Source: Liriodendron chinense
Taxonomy: Eukaryota > Streptophyta > Magnoliopsida > Magnoliales > Magnoliaceae
Length of the DNA stretch: 64,000 nucleotides
NCBI GenBank assembly: GCA_003013855.2
Contig: PVNU02004120.1
Span: forward strand, 1 to 64,000
Direction: 5' to 3'
Shown: positions 12,731 through 24,534 of the stretch, one piece after another
How positions within the stretch are numbered: position 1 is the first letter of the stretch
Layout: every line of letters begins with the position of its first letter
Position numbers and translations under genes: made by a program
Notes under the pieces: generated by a model
What the model was told of the DNA's origin: nothing
Seen by the model: the letters and a program-made list of their open reading frames with translations, nothing else
Databases searched by the model: none

Positions 12731-13200
12731 AATAAAGATTAATGTTACATTCAGATGGGGTCGGATAATGGAACTAAGGTTGAGGCCGTGGAAAAGGTGG
12801 TGTTAAAGTTGGGTGAACGCCTTACTGCTCACTTTTTCTTTGGAACAGGCTGGAGATGGACACCCACCCTCAACTTTTAACAGGGCCCACCATGATGTGT
12901 GTAATCTCATATTGGGCTCAGCGCCATAAAATCAGGCTGACCTCTGATTCAGGTGGGCCAAACTAAGGAAACAATTGGAAGAGTTACGTCCACCCTTCAT
13001 TTTTACAAGGCCCACCGTTATGATTATACGGAAACCACTTCAACCATTAGATGCCACACTAAAACTTGGTGAGGGAAAAAGTTTAAAGAGTGAACTTTGC
13101 CCTATATACAATTTCCAATTCTGTAGTAATGCACCTGATGGTCATGGTGGATTTCACGTTAGCACCAGGGTGGAGCCCACCCAAGCTACCACCCTTTTTC
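12731..13200. repeat. Dispersed GGGCCCACC-type non-coding repeat
   Basis: Contains several spaced phrases such as GGGCCCACCATGATGTGTG, AGGCCCACCGTTATG and GGTGGGCC that resemble the wording of the minisatellite arrays in this window, but not in tandem. Probably part of a non-autonomous element. No termini identified. Confidence 0.4.
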
Positions 13201-13204
13201 AAAA

Positions 13205-13335
13205 ATTACCTTAAACAAGTGTAAGCATTTCTCGCATAAGCTCACGCCCTAGTGGGATTTCACCACGTATGGGTATCGTTGAACCTCAGACCTCGTGTTG
13301 AAACTCCTGGCAGTCTACTACCGAGACAAGGATAA
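13205..13335 (-). mobile_element. tRNA-derived SINE-like copy 3
   Basis: On the minus strand, TCTCGGTAGTAGACTGCC followed by TTTCAACACGAGGT and GAGGTTCAACGATACCC matches the head of the copy at 4955 (TAGTAG.. / TTTCAACACTGAG / GAGTTTGAGTACCC). Confidence 0.5.
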
Positions 13336-13494
13336 GTTGGCAGATAATTCATGAAAGCATATAGATCAATAAAGATGTTGTTTATAGAATTAGAACTAGA
13401 TGAAATCAAGATGCTTAGATCACACCAACAAAAGTTGAAGAGATTTCATAGAGAAGAGGTTTCATAGATTAGCTATAAGATCAGCCATGTTATG

Positions 13495-13602
13495 CACGAC
13501 AAGATGATGGGCTGTGGCAGACACCTCTGCATTTCAACACTGATGTCCTGGGTTTGAGTGCCCATGTGGGGTGTGTGGGTGGAGGCGTGTAAAAAAAAAA
13601 TA
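13495..13602 (+). mobile_element. tRNA-derived SINE-like copy 2
   Basis: Contains GGGCTGTGGCAGACA (A-box region), ATTTCAACACTGATGTCC, a B-box-like GGGTTTGAGTGCCC, then a GTGTG-rich tail and an A-run from 13591. It aligns in order with the copy at 4955-5062. Confidence 0.55.
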
Positions 13603-14354
13603 ATAATAAAATAAAATAAAGATGATTGGCAGTCGAGGAATGACCTGTAACTAGGATGAACTAGCTAATATGAGGACCTGTGCTTTGATGACCTGTTGTT
13701 TGAGGTTAGCCTGACAACAATTAGTTGGGATAAGGCTTAGATAATTGTTATAATAAATAGCAGTTACAATACAGATAAGATAGGACCAAGTTTTCCAAGC
13801 ATGGATTTCTGGCTGTTCATTAGAAGTTCTTGATCTGCTCACGCCTCAAATATCTCCATAAGAATCCTCATCAAACAGTTGGTGGAATTCTTTTCCAGTG
13901 GAGGGAGAACAAAACCGTCCAATTGCAAGCACCACCAATCTGATAGATAAATTTGTTTAATAGAGGACCTTTTTGTGTGCCATGGCTCATACATCTTGGA
14001 CCCACCAGATAAACAGTAGAACCACCAAAAGTAGGGTCCAACCCTATGGTTCCTGGGCTGAGGGGAAAAAAATGCACAGCTATGGTATCAGGAACAGAAG
14101 GATCCACCACAACATATTTGGGGAAGCGACATATATAATTAGAAGGCAACATATATAATTATTAAGCCATGCGCCCAGAATTCTGGAATGCAGCACTCTG
14201 TAATGACGGAATGGAATGCAAAACACAACAAAATTGCAGAGAAATAAAGTACACCATATGCTACTAACTGCACAAGTTCTCCATCATGTAACAAAGCCAA
14301 CGTTAACTAAATAAGCCAAAGCTCCTAAAATGAAAATGGCTGTACACAAAATCA

Positions 14355-14398
<44 letters not shown>

Positions 14399-14407
14399 TT
14401 TGTCTGA
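13603..14407 (-). other. 3' flank / 3' UTR side of the NERD-like gene
   Basis: No separate gene seen. A TTAGTTGGGATAAGGCTTAG segment at about 13722 resembles the 3' end of the RTE LINE family. The first few hundred bases upstream of 14408 should contain the 3' UTR of the minus-strand gene. No definite polyadenylation signal was assigned. Confidence 0.4.
14358..14396. repeat. (CT)n microsatellite just after the NERD-like stop codon
   Basis: A CT repeat on the plus strand, hence a (GA)n tract in the 3' UTR beginning about 11 nt after the TGA at 14410-14408. Confidence 0.9.
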
Positions 14408-16947
14408 TCAGGTATGCAGATAGCCACATGAGGAACCTTTCTTGCAATACCCACTCTCATGGAATTTGCACACTCTCTGCCCCCCTCCTCTTGGAGGAGG
14501 CTGCCTGGAAGACCCACCTCCCCCACCAGATGCCTGCCTCATCCACAAAGGCCTCCCGCCACCTTGCCCAGATTCGCCACCCTGGAACCCTCGGTCACTC
14601 TGACCAGAAAACCTCTCCCCCATGGGAGTCTGTTGATTACCAACCCACATGCTTGTATTCCCAGCTGATGGATCCCAGGCCATATTGGTATTTCCATGTA
14701 CAGCTGCTCCCCATCCCGCATTTGCATTCGGTGCTGCCATTCCCCACCCGGGGTTTGTATTCCCCTGTGGAGGGGCTGTTCCAAACCCAGTGTTTGCATT
14801 TCCTTGCGCTGGCAACCAACTTTGGTTTGAATTTTCAGGTGTCACCCAAAGAGTATTTCGGTTTTCTGTTGCCCCTGCAACTCGAACTGTGTTCATCATG
14901 GGAATAGGAGATTCAATAACAGGACCAGCATTCCATGGGTTACCAGACAAGAGGACCGATGGGTTTGGCTGGCTGTTGTTGACTGCAGCATTGGCAACAA
15001 CATTCCAACCAGAAGGTCCCCATCCGTCCTGTGACAAGATTGCTGCAGCCGTAGGAGGCGTCTGAATACTCTCCGAAAATCCGAAATGAACCTGGTTCTG
15101 CAAGTTTGACTGGAGAAATTCAGCTGATGTTAATGGAGCCAGTGCTTGCCAATTCACTTCAGAGGCCTGGGCGGGTGGAAGACTGGAAGCAGTAGCTGAG
15201 GTAGTAGGATCAGGTCCTTGACCATCTACTAACATTGCACTGTCAGCAGCTGTAGGAACAAGTGTTTGGGACTTCTTTTCTGGCTCAAGAACTCCATGCA
15301 AAGCTACATGTTGATCGGTCACCATAATCTGAGAAGGAACTTGCCGATTGCCTTCGGAGCTTAAAAAATCTACCATCATTCCTTGATGATGGGTCGACGA
15401 GCTAGAAACATCAGGAAGTGTTGTCTGCTGACCTTCTGGAATATTGTCGGCTGAAGGTTTCACTAGATTGGGTGATGGTGGGTCCCAAGCAAGAGCTGCC
15501 TTGAAAGGTTCATTCACCACAGATGAAGAGAGCTGTTCTCCATTGTCTCCAGGATTTCGAGCATTACCCCATCCAGCACTCGTTGGTTGAACAGAAACAG
15601 CTGAAACAGTAGGCCCCTGGCTGCCAACCCAACCACCAGCACTGCTTGGCTTTGGAGTGGGGGTAGACAGATTCAGCGAATCATTTCTGTTGCCTTGCTC
15701 TGCACCTTCAGGCAATATATTCAGGGATGGTTGCCCAGCAACCCAACCAACTGTTTCAGTCGGCTTAAGAGTGGAAGCTGGCGAATGGTTAGAGTCCCAT
15801 CCCCCAGCAACGATGCTAGAATCTGTCACAACAGCTGGAGGCTGCTGTTGTGGTCCATTCATTCCAGAAATTGGAGTGGTGGCCCAGGTAGTGCCAGGCT
15901 GAACAGAAGTAGGAGACCAAGTGTTATCAGCAACCTGCCCCACTGTCCACCCTCCACTGCTTGGCTTTGGCGTAGGTGTAGGTGGATCTGAAAAATCATT
16001 TCTGGTACCCTGATTGGTACCCCACCCTTCTGCTGTAAATTTAGTTTCTGGTTGCACCTTCAGACCTTCTCCAGAAGATTGGCCAGAAGAACCCCAAGTA
16101 CTGGGCTGCTGAATCCCAGTGGCTATGTTCAGATTTCCTTGTGTCTGAATGGAATTCCATCTGCCAGCATTACCTCCACCCTGACCATCTCTTCCTTGAT
16201 GGGACGGCATTTGATATGACTGTCCGGAGAATGATAGTCCTGGGCTGTGGCTTTGGGTTTGACTGGACCATGCATTGGAACCCTTTGATGAATCCCAACT
16301 GAGAGAGGAACCTCCAGTCCACTTCTCATTGGAATTGACTGCCGCTGCTGGTGCAGTGCTACCATTTTGACGTTTATCCGTCAGTTGGGATATAGAGTCT
16401 TTCTGGAACTTCCCAATTAGTGCATCCGTCAACAATATAGAGTCTTCTTGCTTCTCAAGTGCTTTCCAGATTCTAAGATTGTCTGGAAAGTATCCCGTCT
16501 TACTCCACTTACGCAACTGCGCCATTGAAAAGGGTCCTTGGGTTTTGCAAGATGGGTCCTGATAGTGCCATATTTTGTCAGTCTCACTGATGGTAGATGA
16601 TACCACCACCACTGAAGCTGGAGGTGTTGATGCACTTTCTGGTGCACTAGAAGGCTGTCCGGATCTTGTCATGGGCTGGCTATTCCACGCACCAGTCTCC
16701 AAACTTGTCGCAGCCTCCCAACTGTTTGTGTGGTGTGCATCTCTTCCTTGATTCCATGAGTCGTTTGTTCTCTCGCCAGCAGCAGCAGCAGCATCTGCTT
16801 TATCCCAGCTAACTCCTTTTGTTGACACATTTCTGCCTGGATTCCATGCAGCACTCCAACTATCATTTGAAGCCATGCCTTTTCCTGGAGAGATTGGATC
16901 TCTTCCCTTCCTAGAAAGTCCAGAATCTCTCATCCTCATGTAGTTGT
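14408..16947 (-). CDS. NERD: NERD-like last coding exon: GYF, GW/WG region, CCCH finger
   Basis: 2540 bp, preceded by acceptor TGCGCAG; it begins two bases into a codon that the previous exon starts with G (giving Asp). Near 16560 lies the GYF signature: KIWHYQDP, TQGPFSMAQLRKW, GYFPDNLRIWK. The middle contains about ten GW and six WG dipeptides in a Ser/Pro/Thr/Asn-rich, probably disordered context (for example AEGWG, SAGWG, DGWGPSGW, NPGWG, NAGWG), the hallmark of an AGO hook. The end is CKFHESGYCKKGSSCGYLHT and a TGA stop at 14410-14408. The open frame extends upstream to 17044, but that part is intron: it encodes a hydrophobic run and lies before a good acceptor. Other open frames within this exon are shadows. 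Confidence 0.92.
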
Positions 16948-19900
16948 CTGCGCAGAAAGCAAGCAAATCTATCAACAAAAAATACAAAAATAAAATACTC
17001 AAAAAAACGTAGAAGTATCTGATACTAAACGGTAAAATCCACATATGTTGTCAAGTACTCATCTTCACACTTGTGACAGAGATTTACAAATCCCAGGGTT
17101 CATTTTTTGTACTGTGGATTGGGCATTCCCAAAAGATCAAACTGTTGAGGAATCCTAGCCACCAAATGAGGGACCTTTGGGGATTTCAAATGGCTGATCA
17201 AGAAAAAGTCCAGCCAGCAGTTGGCATTCAATTGATACAATCCCTCCAATCCATGGTTAGGATCAACCCACTGGTGTGATTTATAGCACATGGCCCATTC
17301 AAGGTAGGTCCCAACGGATGAATTCTGAACACCGTACTTGTGTGCCACATATACAAAGATCGAGTGCTTGATAACTTAGATATTAGCTTTTAGCAACGGA
17401 TAATTTACCAACAAGCATATGTTCAAATCCAAACAGCAGAAGCACCTTGTTTCTTATCATCTAGTTCATCTTCATGCTCATCAGATTCATATCCTGGATC
17501 CATGTTCGGGTCAGCACGTACTTCAGGAATTTCCTGCAGTCTACGAGAACGCTCCTCAGGTGTGTTCAAGAGCTGGATTTTTTCTACACATTCTCTATGC
17601 GTGGAACAAAGTCAAGGACTACCTCAGTACCATTTGAAAACTTATTATCCATTTCCAGTGAATTACTGTGAAAGTACATGTAGGTAATGGGCCCTAACAT
17701 GCTTTCCCATGGAAAGTTGAAAGCATTTCCTAATAAATTAATTGCACACATTCTCCTGTGAAACAACAGAAAAATATTTGGAAGAACTCCTTTGAAGGCC
17801 TTTTTATATGGCTAAGAACATCACAAGAGTTATTATAATGTGATCTTCAGTGACTACAACTGAATAAGTAAACAGATTTGAGAAAAAAGATATAAGAACC
17901 AGAACAGGGTATACATCGTACAATAAAATAAAAATCCTCAGACAGCATAGCATATAAAGCATCTGACACATGCAGGGTGCCTGGTGTAGAATTCAAACAT
18001 AAATTGCGTACATTCTCAAGTAAACATAAGGATATGCCACTATAAAGTCATGTGATTGAAAATGACAACAACTGGAATTGTAAACCTTTCCTTTTCAAGA
18101 TGGCTATTCACACTCCACATGAGTATAAATAGAAGGGTTTTTTTTTTTTTTTTTTTTTTGAACATTGACAACATTATCTCTAAAAGGTTGAAGCTGCAAA
18201 TTTATAAGTATAGAAAACAAAAAGATTTACAAAACTCCCTCCAACATTCCGGAAACTGAACAATAATCTTTGATGCCAGCACTGACTCCATTACATAAAA
18301 TTTAGCCCTTCAAAAAACCTCCAAAACTTGCCCCTCGCGATTTTTAAAACATTGATCATTCCTCTCAAACAATATAGCACAGATACGTGCTAGCAAACTT
18401 AATTGCCAAAATTTTCTCCCGCTCTTCCTTATACCCCCACCATGCCACATCAAAAAAAAAATTATTGATGGCTCTCACTGACACCCATGCAACTCCGAAT
18501 AAATTGAAAAAAATAAAAATAAAAAAAGTTATCCCAAAATTCTTTCGCAAACGAGCAAATGGGTAAATAGGTGATCCACAGTTTCCTTGTCTAGAAGGCA
18601 TAAAAGACACATTCGGAAGAATCAAACTTTTTCCACTAGCCACACAAGCGCCACCACCTTTGGAGGAGCGCTGTTACGCCAAACAAATGTCGTCGGACAA
18701 ACCCCGACATTAGGAGCATCTCTACTGACAATCATATAGAAGGATTTCACAGAGAACTTGCTGGATTCTTCTTTTAACCATATCATCAAATCAGGTTCTG
18801 AGGTTACCATATTCACCTTTGATAGCAACTCAAGCAAACTAATAAATTCTGCAATTTCTTCATCCACCAGATTCCTTCTACATGGCGAAGCCGTTCTACT
18901 TCCTCTCCAAAAATGGAAGAGCTACTAGACACCCGTAGATCCACCTCAACTGAAATCCTCGTCAACCGTGGAAAAATTTCACTCAACCTTTGACCCCCCA
19001 CCCACTTATCTTCCCAAAATCTAATGTTCTTCCCATACCCCCAACAAGAAGCCACCCCTTCCCAAACTTCTTGTTTTACTAATGCCACATATTTCCATAA
19101 ATATGATGATCTATACAACAATGACGACCTAATCCATCATCATCTTTCTTCCACCCCATATTTCCTACTTATCATGTAACGCCCCGGGTTTTCGGGATTT
19201 ATTTGAAAATTTTTAAGATTTTTTTTTTTTAATTAAATATTGAACTTTTACCTTGTTTTGAAAACAACGAGCCATCCGTAAGAATTTTGATGGGCAACCC
19301 TTTACAAAAGTTGCTTAGAATAATCCCATAAACGTTGTAGAAAGGTCGGATTTTGAAGATCTCGCATCTTCAGATAATTACAAAAATATCATTAGTTAAA
19401 CTTAAGTTAAATAGCCATTTTTATATATTCTAATTTTTTATAATCATTTTCACGCAAGACTTCATATATAATCTTTTTGGCACATTTTAACCGTACACGT
19501 CAAATTTCAGCCCTCCAATCATCCTACAAATGCCCTAACCAGAATCTGGCCTGTAGACGGCCCGCCCTATCTCGGATCTACCTCAATTTTGTTGTCAGTG
19601 GCTAAAATGATGATGCCGAGCTTTTGAACGGATTAAATTATCCCGATCTACTTGGAGTGGATCTCACTTGTGAGGGCAGCCAAAAAGTGCCCGTGTACGT
19701 GCGACGCACGATATATGAAAAAATTATAAGAAGACATCTTCTTCTCTGTTGTTGTAACAGCAACGTCGCTGGTGACGTGTGCGCTCCACACCGTCCATTA
19801 TTTGGGCCCCACTTCGATGATCCAAACCGTCCAGAAGGTCTGAACGCTGCACGAACCTAGTCCGTCCAAACCTCTTTGCCGCTCGCCGTTTATGTGGCCT

Positions 19901-20217
19901 GTTCCAAATCGCCGTTCAAAAAAAAGGAATCCAAGATCAGCATCATCTGCACCTCTACTTTGCATGGACGCCCGAGATTACTTTTAGAAGCCTCGTGTGG
20001 ACCCCATCTACCATTCCAACGGTCCCTATGCAATCACACTTAAGGAAAAGAATAGGAAAGAGAGTCCTACTACGTCTCCAATACAACACCGAACGGGTGT
20101 TTCTCCGCATTCACCACCTGCTACCGTCCTAGAAGATTATAAACGACCCTTGGACGCTCTTTGCTTCCCCAGAAATGTGTTGAGAGAAAGCGAGAGAGAG
20201 ACCGTGACCGTGGAGAC

Positions 20218-20253
<36 letters not shown>

Positions 20254-23200
20254 AGGTTGAGAGAGTGTGTGTCGTGTGGGAGGGGATTCTACCCTTAATG
20301 TTGTTGCCACTGCTGAACCTCTGTCTCAAGCAAGAAGAAGAAGAAGAAGAAGAAGAAGAAAGAGAAAGGAAGGAAGGAGAGAGAAGGACAAGGAGCAAGT
20401 CGAAACCGAGTCGACCCGGCTGAGATCTCAAGTCGTCCCGTTGTTAAGAAAGGTAGGTCATCTAAAATAGTGATTTTTGTCTTCTAATATTAATCCAAGT
20501 CTTAATCCTACGACTAGATTCGATCCTAAATCAATTTAACCCATAAAACTCGGTTATACTACACCATAATCTCATATTTTTCCATTCAAGGATATAGGTT
20601 TGGATCTAAGCTTGATTTCGCGGCCTTAGTAGCATCTCAAACCATTCAATCTCAAAGGAGAGGATTTCTTTTAAGCCTAGTTACAATAATATCAAATTTC
20701 TTGTCGATTCTATGCTTAGAAACTAGGATTTTGTTGTGTGATTTCTTGAAACCTTGCTTGTTGGAATCTCTCTATGCATTAATGTAGTATGTATGGTATT
20801 CCTTGATGTGTATTTTAAATTTTGATGCATGTGAACCATGATTTATGTTCAAGTCTTTAGAGGCAGAATCATGATGATGTATATGCTTGTGTGGAGACTA
20901 TGCTTAATTTACGTTTGTTATATGCTCATGATGAACATGATGATTGATGTGTTATATGATTCGGGATTTTATATATGGATGTTACGTTAATGAACACCCC
21001 TTAACCCTATAATGATATAACAGTTTGATGTAAAGAGATGAAGCCGTATGAGGCCTTGTTATGTTGGCATTACCATATGGATATTTTTGAATGAATATGC
21101 CTTATTGGTTGTAGTAAGAATTGCATCACCATGTGTATTCTTGAATGATATGCCTCGACATTGAGGATTAAGTGTTGGCATTACTATGGATGTGTTGTTG
21201 GTTGTACATGCCATGATGTTGAGTTTGGCACTACCGTGTGCATTATTGGATACGTGCCAAGGGATCCTTGTTTGATATGTTACCTGTGATGAACCATTTG
21301 AGAAATGAGATTGATGAATACGAGAAGTTTCATGAGCCAGGGTTGGTGGTATGGGACACTAAGCCTGAGTTGTCGGCCTATGATGGGTGACGAGCCCCCC
21401 ATAGTGACCTTGAGCTTCTTTGAACTAATTGGGTTAAGGAGTGATCATTAGTCGTGAACATCATTTAATTGGCTAGATGCTAAACTTACTTAATTAAAGG
21501 TGAAACTAATCATACATTCACTGGACCCGACTTGGTGGGTCAACCCCTAGGGCGTTAGAGAAAGTGTGCATAAGGTCATTTCTCTCTCGCTATCTAGTGA
21601 AAGTGTGCATGAAGCCCGTTTCACTAGTTGGGTTTTGGAGAGTGGGAAGAGTGGAACTGGTCCCATCCTAGCGAAACCTTTGGTGACTAGTGGCTAGTGA
21701 GAAGAGCGGAATTGGTCCCATCTCATTTAGTCAGGGTGCCTTAACTAGAGCATGCATATCATGCATTGCATTAATTAAGATTTTCCATGGATGTTTTGAT
21801 TGGGTATGGTTATTACGTTTGGATATTAATGTGCTAATCTTAGGGGGTAACCCTCACTGAGTTGATTGCAAGCAACTCACTCCCTCCTAGAACGGTGTTA
21901 TGAAACACCATCAGCTTGTTGTGGGTGACGATCCATCAAACGAACCCAACTTACAGGTTGAAGAGTGTACAATTTCATGGTGGTTAATGGCGGAAAATGA
22001 AGCCGAAGCGGCTTGAAGATGGATTATGTTCATTGTCTTTGTAAAGTAGATTTATTTTCATGTAAATATTATGTAATTTGTATGATTTAAGAACATTATG
22101 TTGATAACATGGAGTAGAAAAACTTCAAATAAGAACCTTGAATTCCATCATTTTGTTATAAATGCCATAAATGTGGGAAATAAAGATGAATGTGGGGAAA
22201 TATATCCTTAACGCATTCAGGTTAGCACCCGGGAACTCGGCCCATCGTGTTGTCCACGAGAGCCGAAATTTCGGGGAGTTACATATCACCTCTCTCTACA
22301 AAAAGAATCCACTTCTACTCCAAACCTCCAAACCCCTTTCCCTAATAGAGAATTCATATCTTCCAAATTCCTGAACCCCACTCCCCTTAGTCCCAAGGCT
22401 TACATACCTCCTCCCACTTCATGAGGTGAAATATATATTTAACTTCCTCTCCTTTCCACCTAAAGTCCCACCTAAGTTTTTCTAGTTTTTTCAAACCGAC
22501 TTCGAACAGTACAAATAGAAGATAAACACAGAAATTGTTGAAAGACTTCATGTATTCTCATTCCTTGAATTAAAAACATTATGAGGGGCTAGCATCCCAC
22601 ATTAACACCCCGACTATAAAAAGGCACAATTACCCCCCAACTTAAGTTAACAACAATGAAAAAGTAAACTAGCTCTTTGTAGGTAAATGAAAGAATAAAA
22701 ACAACACTGATGTCTCTTTACATGTCCCCCAATGTTGAGATGTGGATTGGTGCATTGACAACATTGATGAAAGATTATGCTGCCAATCCCTCAAAAGAGA
22801 CTTGGTCAAGATGACTGCAATTTTATCTTTAGAGACAAGACAAAGACATCTCCTTTGCTACCTCCAATTCAAAAATAACATGACAATCAACATTATATTC
22901 ATTCAAGCTTAAAAGGCACAATAATAGTGAGCAAGATACGACGCTTTTCGTAGGAGATTCTATTAAAAAAATTCCAACCTCTAAGAAGAACAAAATCCAA
23001 GGCTTGACATGAAGCCTTACCTTTTCACATTTTTATAGATGAATTAGTTTCTAGTGAACAAGAAGAGGTTCCTTGGTCTACGTTGTTTGTGTGTGATGCG
23101 GTGTTGATTGACTAGACTAGAGAGGGCAGTGCTAAATTTGAAGTGTCAATGTTTTAGCAAAACCAATATGTAGTGGTTGGAGTGCATCTTTAGTAGGGAT

Positions 23201-23929
23201 CAACTACAAAGGCAAGGCTCTAGTTAAAATCAATGGTTAAGAGATCCCTCGAAGCAAAATATTTCATTACCTTGACTTCAACATTCAAAAGCATGCAGAG
23301 ATTAGTGAAGATGTTTCCAATATATTTCCAAAATAAATTTTTTTCTACTTAGGAAGACATAACGATCAATATGTAAGGATTTTTAATGTTATACCAAGAG
23401 AGTTTGACTGCTATATATATGTAAGATTGAAAAAAAAATGCCAGACAAATGGAGGAAAAGTGTCATGGTACCTACTTAAAAGAATAAAGGAGGCATACAA
23501 AGGTTCACTGACTATCATGGGATTAAAACTTGAGAAAGAGTGATTGATTAAGCAAAAGACTAAGGCATGAGATGAATGTATCAAAAAATCAGCTTCATTT
23601 CATGCCAAGGAGGTCTACCCTGAAGCTATTTTCCTAGTAAGAAACTGATGGAGAAGTAAAGGGAGAAGAGGCGTAGGGAACCTAGAGAGTTAATCGAGTG
23701 GGTATTAGGAAAGAAACTTCCAAGAGGATCCATTAGCATGATTAAGGATATGTAGGAGAGAGTAGTAACAAATGTGAGGACCACCAGGGAGAGAAAGTGA
23801 GCTCCAAATTATTGTAGGCTTGCACCAGGGTCGGCATTGAGCGCATGCCTTTTTGCATTGGTTATGGACAAGTTAATGACGCATTTGCAAGAAGAGATCC
23901 CATGGTGAATGTTGTTTGTAGATGCATAG

Positions 23930-23961
<32 letters not shown>

Positions 23962-24497
23962 TGTGTGAGAGAGGGGGGGGGATTTTATTCCAAGCAACTA
24001 TAAAGGATTACAAGCCTCAAAACAATACAATAATGATCTAATTACAATCCAAAATAGAACGTGCAACAAAACCATCTACATTACAGGAACTAGTTGTGCA
24101 TTCTGTCACATCCCTCTTAATTTTCCAAATAGATTCTTCCCATGGGCCCCCCCTTGTTCATAAACTTCTAAAGTTTTGCTCCCCCCAAATGTTCCAAAGT
24201 ACCGCTAGCAAGGACAGTTGCCAAACAATCCTACTCTTCTTAGGAAGCTGAACATCATGCTACATCTTAAATAAATGATCTACTGACGAGGGCATCACCA
24301 CCCAAATTGAATCGAAAGACTTGAGTGGCTGAGACCACACTTGACAAGCGTATCTACAATGAATAAATAAGTGATCGACTGACTCGGCATCTCTCATGCA
24401 CTTAAGGTAAACATTGGGAAGAATCATATCCCTCTTCTGAAGATTATCGACGGTAAGAATACATTTTCGGCCCACTAACCAGGTGAAAGATGTGACC

Positions 24498-24534
<37 letters not shown>

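Larger units (their letters stand above)
19175..22283 (+). mobile_element. Solo LTR (gypsy-like, 3.1 kb) with 5-bp target duplication
   Basis: It starts TGTAACGCCCCGGG and ends CGGGGAGTTACA, the first and last bases being TG and CA, and the ends form a short inverted repeat. TATCA precedes the start (19170-19174) and follows the end (22284-22288). It contains a TATA box (TATAAAC, 20138) followed by GA- and AAG-repeats near the expected transcript start. There is no coding sequence and no second LTR, so it is the product of LTR-LTR recombination, or simply one very long LTR left. Confidence 0.8.
18136..22512 (-). mobile_element. L1-type LINE, 5'-truncated, interrupted by a solo LTR
   Basis: A T-run (poly-A tail on the minus strand) starts about 18137. 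AAATAGAAG occurs at 18127-18135 and again at 22513-22521, a 9-bp target duplication. Minus-strand frames encode the LINE C-terminal region: the DEEIAEFISLLELL stretch near 18850, SSKFSVKSFY near 18750 and the zf-RVT entry APPKVVALVWL near 18650. Further upstream LINE sequence resumes after the LTR at 22284-22512. Without the LTR it is about 1.27 kb. Not functional. Confidence 0.75.

Noticed and set aside
13871..14152. 93-codon minus-strand open frame near the gene's 3' end
   Set aside because: Could be 3' UTR or flank; no motif and a shadow frame on the other strand.
14428..15991. Plus-strand open frames of up to 159 codons over the last NERD-like exon
   Set aside because: Shadows of the GC-richer coding exon on the opposite strand; no family motif.
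16948..17044. Upstream ATG extension of the last exon (hydrophobic run like a membrane segment)
   Set aside because: It precedes a good acceptor and the conserved sequence starts exactly after it, so it is intron.
20267..20470. Arg/Lys-rich open frame in the solo LTR
   Set aside because: Produced by the AAG and GA repeats.
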